Positions 45,874-55,223 of a stretch of DNA of 64,000 nucleotides are shown here, in pieces (the stretch's first letter is position 1; each line of letters starts with the position of its first letter). The position numbers and the translations under genes are program-made. The notes under the pieces are model-generated. The model worked only from the letters and a program-made list of their open reading frames with translations, was not told the DNA's origin and did no database searches. The DNA is taken from NCBI RefSeq assembly GCF_001545075.1, contig NZ_FCOB02000020.1, forward strand, positions 1 through 64,000, read 5' to 3'. The DNA is from Caballeronia ptereochthonis. Its GTDB lineage: Bacteria > Pseudomonadota > Gammaproteobacteria > Burkholderiales > Burkholderiaceae.

Positions 45874-47382
45874 ATGTCGACTGTTTTGTCATCCTCCCGT
45901 TATGCGTCCCTCGGTGCGTCGAGCGCGCGCTTCATCGGCTCCGCGCATCGCATGCTGATCGACGGGCGCTGGGTCGAGGCGCATTCCGGCAAGACCTTCG
46001 ATGTTTTCGATCCGGGCACGGGGCAAGTCGTCGCGCGCGTGCCGGAAGGCGGCGCCGAGGACATCGGCCTCGCCGTGAGGGCCGCGCGCCGCGCGTTCGA
46101 AACGGGGCCGTGGCCGCGCATGAAACCCGCCGAGCGCACGCGCCTGCTGATGAAGCTCGCCGATCTCATCGAAGCGCACGGCGACGAGCTCGCCGAAATC
46201 GAAGCGGTGGACAACGGCAAGCCGCTCGCCGTCGCGCGGCGCGGCATCGCGGGCACGGCCGAGATGGTGCGCTACATGGCGGGCTGGGCGACCAAGCTCA
46301 ACGGCGAGACGGTGGATGTTTCCGTGCCCGGCGAATGGCATGCGTATACGTCGCGTGAAGCCGTGGGCGTGGTTGGGCAGATCATTCCGTGGAATTTTCC
46401 GCTGTCGATGGCGATCTGGAAGCTCGCGCCCGCGCTGACCGTCGGCTGCACCGTCGTGCTGAAGCCGGCGGAACAGACGCCCCTCAATGCGCTGCGGCTC
46501 GGCCACATCATCGAGGAAGCGGGCTTTCCGCCGGGCGTCGTGAATATCGTCACGGGCTTCGGCGCGACGGCGGGCGCCGCGCTCGCCGCGCATGAAGATG
46601 TCGACAAGATCGCCTTCACCGGCTCGACTGCGACGGGCAAGCGCATCGTCGAGGCGTCGCTCGGCAATCTCAAGAAGGTTTCGCTGGAGCTGGGCGGCAA
46701 GTCACCCGTGTTCGTCTTTCCCGATGCGGACCTCGAGCGCGCGACGCCCGCCGCCGCCAATGCGATCTTCTTCAACGCCGGCCAGGTGTGCTCGGCGGGC
46801 TCGCGCCTCTACGTGCACAGGAAGGTGTTCGACCGCGTGGTCGAGGGCGTGATCGGGCACGGCGACCAGCTCGCGGTCGGGCACGGCCTCGATCCGGCGA
46901 GTCAGATCGGGCCGCTCATCTCGCGTCAGCAGCAGGAGCGCGTGGAACGCTATGTCGCGCTCGGCGAGGAGGAAGGCGCGCGGCGGTTTGGCGCGCCGCG
47001 CGTGTTCGATTCCGACGGCTATTTCGTCGCGCCGTCGGTGTTCGTGGACACCGCGCCGGACATGGCGATCCGCCGCGAGGAGATCTTCGGTCCCGTGGTC
47101 TGCGCGATGCCTTTCGACGACGACGATCTCGAGGGCATCGCCGCCGAAGCGAACCGGACGGAATTCGGTCTGTTCGCCGGCATCTGGACGCGCAATCTGT
47201 CGCTCGCGCACAAGCTCGCGCGGCGCATCAAGGCGGGCTCTGTGTCGGTCAACGCGCACATGGTGAACGAGCCGGCGCTGCCGTTCGGCGGCTACAAGCA
47301 GTCGGGCTGGGGACGCGAGCGCGGCCGCGAAGTGCTGGACCTGTACACCTCGGTGAAGAGCGTAGCCGTGAGTCTCGACTGA
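45874..47382 (+). CDS. aldehyde dehydrogenase (P450 operon)
   Basis: 502-residue aldehyde dehydrogenase. Cofactor motif IPWNFPLSMAIWKLAP, FTGSTATGKRIV, catalytic Glu region LELGGKSPVFVFPD and nucleophile Cys306 (NAGQVCSAGSRLYV) are complete. Located 18 bases after the reductase and 28 before the GMC enzyme, so in the operon. Likely oxidises the aldehyde formed from the P450-generated alcohol to the acid taken up by the CoA-transferases. Confidence 0.94.
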   Translation: MSTVLSSSRYASLGASSARFIGSAHRMLIDGRWVEAHSGKTFDVFDPGTGQVVARVPEGGAEDIGLAVRAARRAFETGPWPRMKPAERTRLLMKLADLIEAHGDELAEIEAVDNGKPLAVARRGIAGTAEMVRYMAGWATKLNGETVDVSVPGEWHAYTSREAVGVVGQIIPWNFPLSMAIWKLAPALTVGCTVVLKPAEQTPLNALRLGHIIEEAGFPPGVVNIVTGFGATAGAALAAHEDVDKIAFTGSTATGKRIVEASLGNLKKVSLELGGKSPVFVFPDADLERATPAAANAIFFNAGQVCSAGSRLYVHRKVFDRVVEGVIGHGDQLAVGHGLDPASQIGPLISRQQQERVERYVALGEEEGARRFGAPRVFDSDGYFVAPSVFVDTAPDMAIRREEIFGPVVCAMPFDDDDLEGIAAEANRTEFGLFAGIWTRNLSLAHKLARRIKAGSVSVNAHMVNEPALPFGGYKQSGWGRERGREVLDLYTSVKSVAVSLD

Positions 47383-47410
47383 TCCCGGACGCACAACGAA
47401 GAACAATGCG

Positions 47411-49138
47411 ATGACGACCTTCGACACGATCATTGTGGGCGGCGGTTCGGCGGGCTCCGTGCTCGCCAACCGGCTTTCGGCGGACCCTTCCCGGCGCGTG
47501 CTGCTCTGCGAGGCCGGCGCGGACCTGCCGAACGACAGACTGCCCGCCGCCATTCTCGACAGCTATCCGGGCACCGCGTATCTGAATCCGGCTTATCTGT
47601 GGCCCGAATTGCGCGTGACGACCGTCGCGCCCGCGCCGGGTTCGAGCGAACCGCGCAAGCTGCGCAAGTACGAGCAGGCGCGCATTCTCGGCGGCGGCTC
47701 GTCCATCAACGGGCAGTTCTTCAACCGCGGCGCACCGTCCGACTACGACGACTGGCAGGCGCGGGGCGTCGCCGGCTGGAGCTGGGAAGACGTGCTGCCG
47801 TATTTCAGAAAGGTCGAGCGCGACCTCGATTTCGACGGCCCGCTGCACGGCTCGTCGGGCCGCATTCCGGTGCGCCGGATTCATCGCGAGGCCTGGCCCG
47901 GGCACGCGACGGCGATCGCCGCCGCGCTTGCGGAATCGGGCTACGACTATCTGCCGGATCAGAACGGCGAGTTCCGCGACGGCTACTTTCCGATCGCGAT
48001 TTCCAACGTCGACGAAAAGCGCGTATCGGCTTCGATGGCCTATCTCGACGACAAGACGCGCGCACGTCCCAACCTCACCATCTGGACCGGCGTCGAAGTG
48101 GCGAGCCTCGTCTTCGACGGCCGGCGCTGCGTCGGCGTCCGGCTCGACGCGCCCGGTCTGCCGCCCGAGGTCCGTGCGAACGAGGTCGTGCTGTCGGCGG
48201 GCGCTCTGCAATCGCCCGCCATCCTGATGCGCTCGGGCGTGGGGCCGGCGGCGCATCTGCGCGAGCACGGCATTGGCGTGGTGGCCGCGCTCGAGGGCGT
48301 CGGCCGGCATCTGATGGAGCACCCGTCGATCGCGCTGGCGTCGTTCATCCGCAGGGGCGCACGCATCAACGCCGCGACGCGCCGTCACATCATGACCGGC
48401 TGGCGCTATTCGTCCCGGATCGGCGGCGCGCCGGCGGGCGACATGTTCGTGTCGATCGTCACGAAGACGTCGTGGCACGCGGTGGGCGAGCGCATCGGCA
48501 CGATGCTCATGTACGTGAACAAGCCGTTCTCGAACGCCGGCGAGGTGCGGCTCGCATCGTCCGACTGGCGCGCGGCGCCCGAGGTCGACTTCAACATGCT
48601 CGCTGACGAGCGCGATCTCGAACGGCTGATGGACGGCTTTCGCCGCATGGCCGCCGTGCAGGCGCTAGCGTCCGTGCGCGCCGTCACGGACGACCCGTTT
48701 CCCGCGAGCTACAGCGAAAAAGTGCGCCAGGTGGCGATGCTGAGCCCGCGCAACAAGCTCGTGACCGACGTGCTGGCCGCGCTGCTCGACGGCCCCGCGC
48801 CGCTGCGCCGGGTGCTGATGAGAAAGGTGATCGCGGGCGGCGCGACGCTCGCCGAACTCCTCGCCGACGAGGCCGCGCTGCGCGCGTTCGTGCGCGGCGC
48901 ATGCGTGGGCGTGTGGCATCCGTCGTGTTCGTGCCGCATGGGAGCCGCCGACGATCCGCTCGCCGTCACGGATCACGCGGCGCGCGTGCGCGGCGTGGAC
49001 GGCCTGCGCGTGGTGGATGCGTCGATCTTCCCGCACATTCCGAGCGGCAATCTCAACTTCCCGGTAATGATGGCGGCCGAAAAAGTGGCCGACATGATGA
49101 TCGGTCAGCCGCGTTTCGCGGCGGCGCAGACCGCGTAG
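47411..49138 (+). CDS. GMC-family FAD alcohol oxidoreductase
   Basis: 575-residue glucose-methanol-choline oxidoreductase. FAD-binding TIIVGGGSAGSVLANRLS; the GMC signature ILGGGSSINGQFF; the C-terminal catalytic His in VWHPSCSCRMG and the VDASIFPHIPSGNLNFPVMMAAEK segment. Last gene of the operon and convergent with the zinc alcohol dehydrogenase. A choline/alkan-1-ol dehydrogenase-like activity on the hydroxylated intermediate fits the neighbours. Confidence 0.94.
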   Translation: MTTFDTIIVGGGSAGSVLANRLSADPSRRVLLCEAGADLPNDRLPAAILDSYPGTAYLNPAYLWPELRVTTVAPAPGSSEPRKLRKYEQARILGGGSSINGQFFNRGAPSDYDDWQARGVAGWSWEDVLPYFRKVERDLDFDGPLHGSSGRIPVRRIHREAWPGHATAIAAALAESGYDYLPDQNGEFRDGYFPIAISNVDEKRVSASMAYLDDKTRARPNLTIWTGVEVASLVFDGRRCVGVRLDAPGLPPEVRANEVVLSAGALQSPAILMRSGVGPAAHLREHGIGVVAALEGVGRHLMEHPSIALASFIRRGARINAATRRHIMTGWRYSSRIGGAPAGDMFVSIVTKTSWHAVGERIGTMLMYVNKPFSNAGEVRLASSDWRAAPEVDFNMLADERDLERLMDGFRRMAAVQALASVRAVTDDPFPASYSEKVRQVAMLSPRNKLVTDVLAALLDGPAPLRRVLMRKVIAGGATLAELLADEAALRAFVRGACVGVWHPSCSCRMGAADDPLAVTDHAARVRGVDGLRVVDASIFPHIPSGNLNFPVMMAAEKVADMMIGQPRFAAAQTA

Positions 49139-49159
49139 CGCCGCCGCGCGCGGGCGCGC

Positions 49160-50245
49160 TTACGCTTGCGCGCCTCCGTCGGGGATCAGCACGGCGCGGC
49201 CTCGCACGGCGCCGGCTTCGAGCGCGTCGAAGGCGCGCATGGCCTCGGCGAGGGGAAAGCGCGTGACGAGCGGGCGGATCGCGCCGCGCTCGGCAAGCGC
49301 GATGACCGCGGCAAGGTCCGCATAGGTGCCGCCGTAAGGGCACATAACCGTGACGCCGCGCGGCAACGCATTGCCCGCCGAGCGCGCGACGAAGGGCAGC
49401 GTGCCGCCGGACAGGCCGACCACACGGATCGCGCCATAGCGCCCGACGATGGCCGCTGCGTGCCGCAGGGTGGTGTCGTTGCCGACGAAGTCGAGCACGA
49501 CGTCCGCGCCGAAGCCGTCCGTCATCGCGACGACCGTCTCGGCGAAGTCGGGCGCATCGGCGCGCAGCGTCACGTCGGACCAGGCGCGCGCGGCATCGAT
49601 GGCGGCCCCGGAGATGTCGGCGGCGACGATGCGCGTCGCGCTCGTCGCCCGCAGGATCTGCACCGCGAGATTGCCGAGCCCGCCGAGCCCGATCACGACC
49701 GTGGTCGAGCCGGGATGCAACAGGTCGGCGCAGGTGCGGATCGCGTGATAGGGCGTGAGCGCGGCGTCGGTGAGCGTGGCCGCGACGGCCGGGTCGAGCG
49801 CGCCGATCGCCATGAGCGCGCGCTCGGGCGCGCACACGTAGTGCGCCATGCCGCCATGCTTGGTGACGCCCGGCGTGTGCGGCGGCGCGAGGCGCGAAGG
49901 CGTCTTGCGGCACGCGTTCTGACGGCCCGCGAGACACGCGGCGCATGCGCCGCACGACCAGCACGGATGCACGACGACGCGTTCGCCGGGCTTCCACCGC
50001 GTGACGCCGTCGCCGCATTGCTCGATGACGCCCGCGATCTCGTGGCCGAGCGTGGTGCCGTCCGGCGTGCGCGAGTCGGCGGCGCTGCGGATGTGCAGAT
50101 CCGTCTGGCACAGGCCCGCGGCGAGCACGCGCAGCAGCACTTCGTCGGGGCCGGGCGTCGGGCGCGGCAACTCGGCGAGACCGACGTCGCCGGGTCTCGC
50201 GAGCCTCACGCCGAGCATGGTGTTGCAGCATCCGTTGGTTTGCAT
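49160..50245 (-). CDS. zinc-dependent alcohol dehydrogenase
   Basis: 361-residue medium-chain dehydrogenase. Catalytic-zinc Cys in GLCQTDLHI, GHEIAGVIEQCGDGV, structural-zinc cysteines CWSCGACAACLAGRQNAC, and the NAD-binding GLGGLGNLAVQIL. Start ATG 50245 has GGAG upstream; the extension to 50317 is discarded. It is a second alcohol oxidising enzyme transcribed away from the ABC operon. Confidence 0.92.
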   Translation of the reverse strand: MQTNGCCNTMLGVRLARPGDVGLAELPRPTPGPDEVLLRVLAAGLCQTDLHIRSAADSRTPDGTTLGHEIAGVIEQCGDGVTRWKPGERVVVHPCWSCGACAACLAGRQNACRKTPSRLAPPHTPGVTKHGGMAHYVCAPERALMAIGALDPAVAATLTDAALTPYHAIRTCADLLHPGSTTVVIGLGGLGNLAVQILRATSATRIVAADISGAAIDAARAWSDVTLRADAPDFAETVVAMTDGFGADVVLDFVGNDTTLRHAAAIVGRYGAIRVVGLSGGTLPFVARSAGNALPRGVTVMCPYGGTYADLAAVIALAERGAIRPLVTRFPLAEAMRAFDALEAGAVRGRAVLIPDGGAQA

Positions 50246-50345
50246 GGGAGTCTCCGTGCTGGTTTTTCGATTGGTTTCTCGTGGAACTGCTTCGAGCCTG
50301 AGCATATGCGCGGCCAACCGAGGTTAAACCCCGAGTCGCGCTTTC

Positions 50346-50375
50346 TTGACAGCGGAAAATACACGCTTCTATGAT
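50346..50375 (+). promoter_or_regulatory. promoter of the branched-chain-type ABC operon
   Basis: -35 TTGACA (50346-50351), 18-base spacer, -10 TATGAT (50370-50375). Operator B starts 4 bases downstream. Confidence 0.65.
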
Positions 50376-50379
50376 AATT

Positions 50380-50397
50380 GCAAAGGTTCATCCAATG
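50380..50397 (-). promoter_or_regulatory. GntR operator B
   Basis: GCAAAGGTTCATCCAATG; minus strand CATTGGATGAACCTTTGC. Differs from operator A in one base. It covers the expected transcription start of the ABC operon, a position for repression. Confidence 0.8.
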
Positions 50398-50456
50398 ACA
50401 AATTAGAGCCTTAAAAAGCCGTAATTCCCGCTTCCAAAAGTTGAGGAGACAAAAAA

Positions 50457-51689
50457 ATGAGTCACGCAGAACCCGCAGTACGTCCGCAATCCGGTTCGCG
50501 ATGGAGGGAGGCCATGCGGACCGCGTTCGCCGCGGCGGCCTTCGCCTGTTCGGTATCGGCGCATGCTGCCGAGCCGGTCGTGATCTGCTCGGTCGACGAC
50601 CGCAGCGGCGCGGCGGCCGATACCGGCACGCAGGGATATCAGGCCGTGCAGATGGCGATCGACGAAGCCAACGCCGCGGGCGGCGTGGCGGGCCGCAAGA
50701 TCAAGCTCGTCGCCTACGACGGCAAGACCGATCCGCAGCTCACCGCCACTTTCGCGTCGCGCTGCGCGGAGGACGACCGCGCGCTCATCATCATCGGCGG
50801 CAATCCGTCGGCGCCGGCAGCCGCGATGATTCCCATCGCGACCGAGAACAGGATTCCGTACTTCATGCTCTCGGCCGGCACGGACTCGCTGACCGATCCG
50901 CCCGCGCCGTATCACTTCCGCTTCGGGCCGGCGAACCGGCAGGATGCCGCCGCCATCGCCGATCTGCTTGCGAAGCAGGGCTTCAAACGCCCGGCCATCA
51001 TCAACAACTCGCTGCCTTTCGGGACCGACGGCGCGCGCGCGACCACCGCCGCGCTCAAGAAGAAGAACATCACTGTCGTCGCGCAGCAGACCTACGACGT
51101 GAACGCGACCGATCTGTCGCCGCAGCTTACCAACCTGCGCGAGGCGAAGCCCGACGTGCTGCTAGTGTTTCCGTACGCGGCCGATGGCGCACGCGTGCTG
51201 CGCACCGCGCGCCAGCTCAACATGAGCGCGCCGGTGATCGTGTCGCGCAGCGCGTTGCTCGACACCTTGCGCCGCCTCGCGGGAGCGGCCAGCGACGGCG
51301 CGCTGATTCCCGATACGGTCGACCCCGCGCGCCCCGACGTGCAGAAATTCTTCGCGGACTTCAACGGGCGCTATGGCCCGCATCAGCCGACGCTCTATCC
51401 GGTGATCGGCTATGACGCGGCGAAGGCGGCGCTGCAGGTGATCGGGACGCCGCCGGTGCAAAAGGCGCTCGATGCCGGCGACCTCGAAGCGGCGCGCAAG
51501 GCGCTGCGCGACGGCGTCGAGAAGCTCACGCAGTTCAAGGGGCTGCAGGGCGAGCAGGGCGCGAGCTATCGCTTCGGCCCGCAGCAGCATCACGGCTCGC
51601 CCGACGAGAAGTGGTACGTGTTCGTGGAAGTGGCCAACGACGGCGCGCGCCTCGTGAAACCCGACCTCGCCAAGTTCAAGCCGCTCTGA
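50457..51689 (+). CDS. LivJ-type ABC substrate-binding protein
   Basis: 410-residue periplasmic binding protein (peripla_BP_6). A long N terminus precedes a signal segment ending SAHAAEPVVICSVDD. Typical features are AADTGTQGYQAVQMAIDEANAAGG and a Rossmann-like repeat with RSALLDTLRRLAG. GAGGAGA lies before the ATG 50457. First of a five-gene importer operon. Ligands of this family range from amino acids to aromatic and hydrophobic acids; here the regulon's own substrate is the likely cargo. Confidence 0.93.
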   Translation: MSHAEPAVRPQSGSRWREAMRTAFAAAAFACSVSAHAAEPVVICSVDDRSGAAADTGTQGYQAVQMAIDEANAAGGVAGRKIKLVAYDGKTDPQLTATFASRCAEDDRALIIIGGNPSAPAAAMIPIATENRIPYFMLSAGTDSLTDPPAPYHFRFGPANRQDAAAIADLLAKQGFKRPAIINNSLPFGTDGARATTAALKKKNITVVAQQTYDVNATDLSPQLTNLREAKPDVLLVFPYAADGARVLRTARQLNMSAPVIVSRSALLDTLRRLAGAASDGALIPDTVDPARPDVQKFFADFNGRYGPHQPTLYPVIGYDAAKAALQVIGTPPVQKALDAGDLEAARKALRDGVEKLTQFKGLQGEQGASYRFGPQQHHGSPDEKWYVFVEVANDGARLVKPDLAKFKPL

Positions 51690-51760
51690 CGCGGCGTTCC
51701 TCCGGCTCGGCGCATCGCGGGTGAAAGCGCGCGATGCGCCCAGGCAACAGGGCAATCCTC

Positions 51761-52642
51761 ATGGACAAAATGGCAGTTTTCCTGCTCGCCGGTTTGACCA
51801 ACGGCAGCGTGTACGGGCTGATCGGCCTGTCACTTTCGCTCATCTACGGAACCAACCGCATCATCAATTTCGCGCAAGGCGATTTCGTGATGGCGGGCGC
51901 GATGTCGGCGATTCTCTTCATGGTCACGTGCAGCCTGCCCGCGCCGCTCGCGATCGCCGCGGTGATCGCCGTGGTGCTCACCGGCGCGCTCGCGCTCGAG
52001 TTCGGCATCTATCGCCCGCTCATGAAGCGCGGCGCGCCGCCGCTCACGGTGATGATCGGCACGCTCGCCGGTGCGATCATCGCGAGCGGCGGCGCGTTGC
52101 TGATCTGGGGCGCGAATCAGCTCTACGTGCCGAATATCTTCTCGCTCGATCCCATCACGCTCGGCCCGCTCACCACCAATCTCCAGCAGATCGCGATCAT
52201 GGTCGCGTTCGTCGTGCTGCTCGGCATAACGTGGTTCCTGCTGTACCGCACGAGCTTCGGGCTGTGCATTCGCGCGACCGGCGCGCAGCCGCGCGTCGCG
52301 CAACTGATGGGCATTCGCGCCTCGCGCGTGGTGCGCTTCGGCTTCATGTTCAGCGCGCTCGTGAGCGGTCTCGCGGGCGTGCTCGTCGGGCCGCTGCTCG
52401 GCGGACAAGTGTCGATGGGCGTCGAGCTGACCGTGAAGGGCTTCATGGCGGCGATTCTCGGCGGCCTCGGCAGTCCGTTCGCGTCGGCGGCGGGCGGGCT
52501 CGCGATCGGCGTGCTCGAGGCGTTCGTCGCGGGCTACGGCAGCAGTCTGTACGCCGAGCCGATCATCTTCCTGTTAATCCTGATCGTCCTGCTCGTGCGT
52601 CCGTTCGGGCTGCTGGGCGACTTCGAGGCATCCCGCCGATGA
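51761..52642 (+). CDS. branched-chain-type ABC permease LivH
   Basis: 293-residue inner-membrane permease. The signature GLSLSLIYGTNRIINFAQGDFVMAG and the coupling-helix region CIRATGAQPRVAQLMGI are typical of LivH. ATG 51761 is chosen over the start at 51734. Its stop overlaps livM (ATGA). Confidence 0.92.
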   Translation: MDKMAVFLLAGLTNGSVYGLIGLSLSLIYGTNRIINFAQGDFVMAGAMSAILFMVTCSLPAPLAIAAVIAVVLTGALALEFGIYRPLMKRGAPPLTVMIGTLAGAIIASGGALLIWGANQLYVPNIFSLDPITLGPLTTNLQQIAIMVAFVVLLGITWFLLYRTSFGLCIRATGAQPRVAQLMGIRASRVVRFGFMFSALVSGLAGVLVGPLLGGQVSMGVELTVKGFMAAILGGLGSPFASAAGGLAIGVLEAFVAGYGSSLYAEPIIFLLILIVLLVRPFGLLGDFEASRR

Positions 52643-53685
52643 AACTCTCTTCTCCCTCGCTCGCGGCGCCGCCCGCGCGCCGGCTCGTGCCGCCGTCGCT
52701 GCCGTTCGCGATCTTTCTCGCCGCCGCGCTCGCCGCGCCGCTCGTCATGACGACGGGCTTCCAGTTGCGCCTGGTGTCGCTGATCTTCATCTACGCGATT
52801 CTCGGCATGGGCTTCAACGTGCTTTACGGCTATTGCGGACAGGTGTCGATGGGACATCAGGGCTTCTTCGCGATCGCCGCCTATGCGTACGCGCTGCTGC
52901 AATCGAAGGCGGGCTTCTCCGCGCTGGCGGCGTTTCCTGCGAGTCTCGTCGTGTGCGCGCTCGTCGCGTTGCTGATCGGCATACCGCTGCTCAGGCTGCG
53001 CACGCACTATCTGGCAATGGCCACGCTGTGCTTCGGCCTCGTCGTCTCGGGCGTGGCCAATCGCTGGATCGAAGTGACGGGCGGCTCGGGCGGCCTCCTG
53101 ATCCCGTCGCTCGCGATCGGCGACAAGCCGCTCGACCGCGTGACGCTCTACTACATGATCGTGGCGGCCACGACGATCGCGCTCGCGTTGCAGAACTTCA
53201 TCGTCTCGGGACATCTGGGCCGCTCGCTGCAGGCGATTCGCGACGACGACCGCGCCGCCGCCGCGCTCGGCGTGAACGTCGCGGCGCAGAAGCTGCGCGC
53301 GTTCGTGTTCAGCGCGGTGCTCGCGGGCGTGGCGGGCGTGGCGTTCGCGGTCGTCAACCGGCAGGTCAGCCCCGGCATGGGCGAATTCCCTGTGCTCGTC
53401 TCGATGCTCACGATCGCCGTGGTGGGCGGCCTGGCGACGCGCTACGGGCCAATCCTCGGCGCGATCGTCGTCGTGATCGCGCCGCAGTTTCTCGCGCGCT
53501 TCGGTGACCTGCAGACGCTCGCCTATGGCGCCTGTCTGCTGCTGTTCCTGATCTTCGTGCCCAATGGCCTGTCCGGCCTCGTCGCCGGGCTCGCGGCGCG
53601 TGTGCGCCGCGGCCGCCGCGGCCGTCCGGGACTGATCGTCGAGCCGCTCGCGAGCGAAGTCGCAAAGAAAGGAGCCGGACGATGA
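52639..53685 (+). CDS. branched-chain-type ABC permease LivM
   Basis: 348-residue permease with about ten hydrophobic segments. LivM features: LIFIYAILGMGFNVLYGYCGQVSMGHQGFFA and IRDDDRAAAALGVNVAAQKL. Translationally coupled at both ends (ATGA with livH and livG). Confidence 0.92.
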   Translation: MKLSSPSLAAPPARRLVPPSLPFAIFLAAALAAPLVMTTGFQLRLVSLIFIYAILGMGFNVLYGYCGQVSMGHQGFFAIAAYAYALLQSKAGFSALAAFPASLVVCALVALLIGIPLLRLRTHYLAMATLCFGLVVSGVANRWIEVTGGSGGLLIPSLAIGDKPLDRVTLYYMIVAATTIALALQNFIVSGHLGRSLQAIRDDDRAAAALGVNVAAQKLRAFVFSAVLAGVAGVAFAVVNRQVSPGMGEFPVLVSMLTIAVVGGLATRYGPILGAIVVVIAPQFLARFGDLQTLAYGACLLLFLIFVPNGLSGLVAGLAARVRRGRRGRPGLIVEPLASEVAKKGAGR

Positions 53686-54497
53686 GAACCCAGGCGAATC
53701 CGCGCGCGGCGATCGACGCGCCCGTGCTGATGTCGGTGCAACGCGGCGTCAAGCGCTTCGGCGGCCTGTGCGCCGTCGACAACGTGTCCTTCGACGTGCG
53801 CGAAGGCGAGGCCGTCGGGCTGATCGGGCCGAACGGCGCGGGCAAGTCCACGACGTTCAACCTCATCACCGGTGTGGACGGCCTCACCTCGGGCGACGTG
53901 TTCTACAAGGGCGCGCGCATCACCGGCACGCCGCTGCATCGGCGCAGCGCGATGGGCATGGCGCGCACCTTCCAGATCGTGCGTCTCTTCGGCGGGCTCA
54001 CGGTTCTGGAGAACGTGATGCTCGGCTTTCATCCGGCGCTCGTCGACGGCTTTCTCGCATCGCTCCTGCGCATGCGCCGCGTCGCCGCCGATGAAAGGCG
54101 CTGCGCCGCGCGGGCGATGGAGCTCCTGCAGTTCGTCGGCCTGGCGCAGCGCGCGCACGATCTGGTCGCGCATCTGCCGCATGGCCAGCAGCGGCTGATC
54201 GAGATCGCACGCGCGCTCGCCAGCGAGCCGGGCATTCTGCTGCTCGACGAACCCGCGGCGGGCCTGAACGACGAAGAGACCGCCGCGCTCGGCCGCATGC
54301 TGCGCCAGCTGAACGACGACGGACTGACGATTCTCATCGTCGAGCACGATATCGGCTTCATCATGAACCTGTGCCATCGCATCGTCGTGCTGGATCACGG
54401 CGCGAAGATCGCCGAAGGCGACGCAGCAACCGTGCAGTCCGACCCGAAGGTGATCGAGGCGTATCTCGGAGTAAGGGGGGCGCATGCTCAACATTAG
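53682..54497 (+). CDS. branched-chain-type ABC ATPase LivG
   Basis: 271-residue ATPase. Walker A GPNGAGKST, signature region HLPHGQQRLIEIARALA, Walker B ILLLDEPAAGL, with a LivG-like C terminus YLGVRG. The signature has PHGQQR in place of LSGGQ, as in LivG proteins. Start overlaps livM stop (ATGA) and its end overlaps livF by 14 bases. Confidence 0.93.
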   Translation: MRTQANPRAAIDAPVLMSVQRGVKRFGGLCAVDNVSFDVREGEAVGLIGPNGAGKSTTFNLITGVDGLTSGDVFYKGARITGTPLHRRSAMGMARTFQIVRLFGGLTVLENVMLGFHPALVDGFLASLLRMRRVAADERRCAARAMELLQFVGLAQRAHDLVAHLPHGQQRLIEIARALASEPGILLLDEPAAGLNDEETAALGRMLRQLNDDGLTILIVEHDIGFIMNLCHRIVVLDHGAKIAEGDAATVQSDPKVIEAYLGVRGAHAQH

Positions 54498-55194
54498 CGG
54501 CCTGCGTGCGGGCTACAAGGGCACCGAGGCGCTGCACGGCGTCTCGCTGGAGATCGCGGCGGGCACCATCGTCGCGGCAGTCGGCGCGAACGGCGCGGGC
54601 AAGTCGACGCTCATCAACGCCATTTCGCGTCTCGTGGATGTGACGAGCGGCCGGATCACGTTCGACGGCGAGGACATCACGCGCCTTTCCGCGCCGGATG
54701 TGGTGGAACTCGGCATCGTGCAGGTGCCGGAAGGCCGTCAGGTTTTTGCCGCGCTCACGGTGTACGAGAACCTGCGGCTCGGCTTTCACCGGCTGCTGCG
54801 GCGGCGCGACCCCGCGCTGTTTCGACAGCGGCTCGACTACGTCTACAACCTCTTTCCGAAGCTCGCGGAGCGCGCCAACCAGCGCGCGATCACGCTCTCG
54901 GGCGGCGAGCAGTCGATGGTGGCGATCGGCCGCGCGCTGATGGCCGACCCGAAGCTTCTGCTGCTCGACGAGCCTTCGCTCGGGCTCGCGCCGCTCGTGG
55001 TCGAGCGCATGTTCGACGTGCTGCATGTGCTGCGCCGCGCGGGACTCACGATCCTGCTCGTCGAGCAGCATGCCGACGAAGCGCTCGAACTCTCGGACTA
55101 CGGCTACGTGCTGTCGGTCGGCCACGTGGCGGCGCACGGCACGGGCGAATCGCTGCGGCGGCACGAAGCGATCGCGCAAGCCTATCTCGGCTGA
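54484..55194 (+). CDS. branched-chain-type ABC ATPase LivF
   Basis: 236-residue ATPase. Walker A GANGAGKST, signature LSGGEQSMVAIGRALM, Walker B LLLLDEPSLGLAPLVVE, and LivF-type ending AYLG. Pairs with LivG to drive import through LivHM. Confidence 0.94.
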   Translation: MLNISGLRAGYKGTEALHGVSLEIAAGTIVAAVGANGAGKSTLINAISRLVDVTSGRITFDGEDITRLSAPDVVELGIVQVPEGRQVFAALTVYENLRLGFHRLLRRRDPALFRQRLDYVYNLFPKLAERANQRAITLSGGEQSMVAIGRALMADPKLLLLDEPSLGLAPLVVERMFDVLHVLRRAGLTILLVEQHADEALELSDYGYVLSVGHVAAHGTGESLRRHEAIAQAYLG

Positions 55195-55223
55195 TGCCGC
55201 TTTCCGACACCGGAGATTTCTCG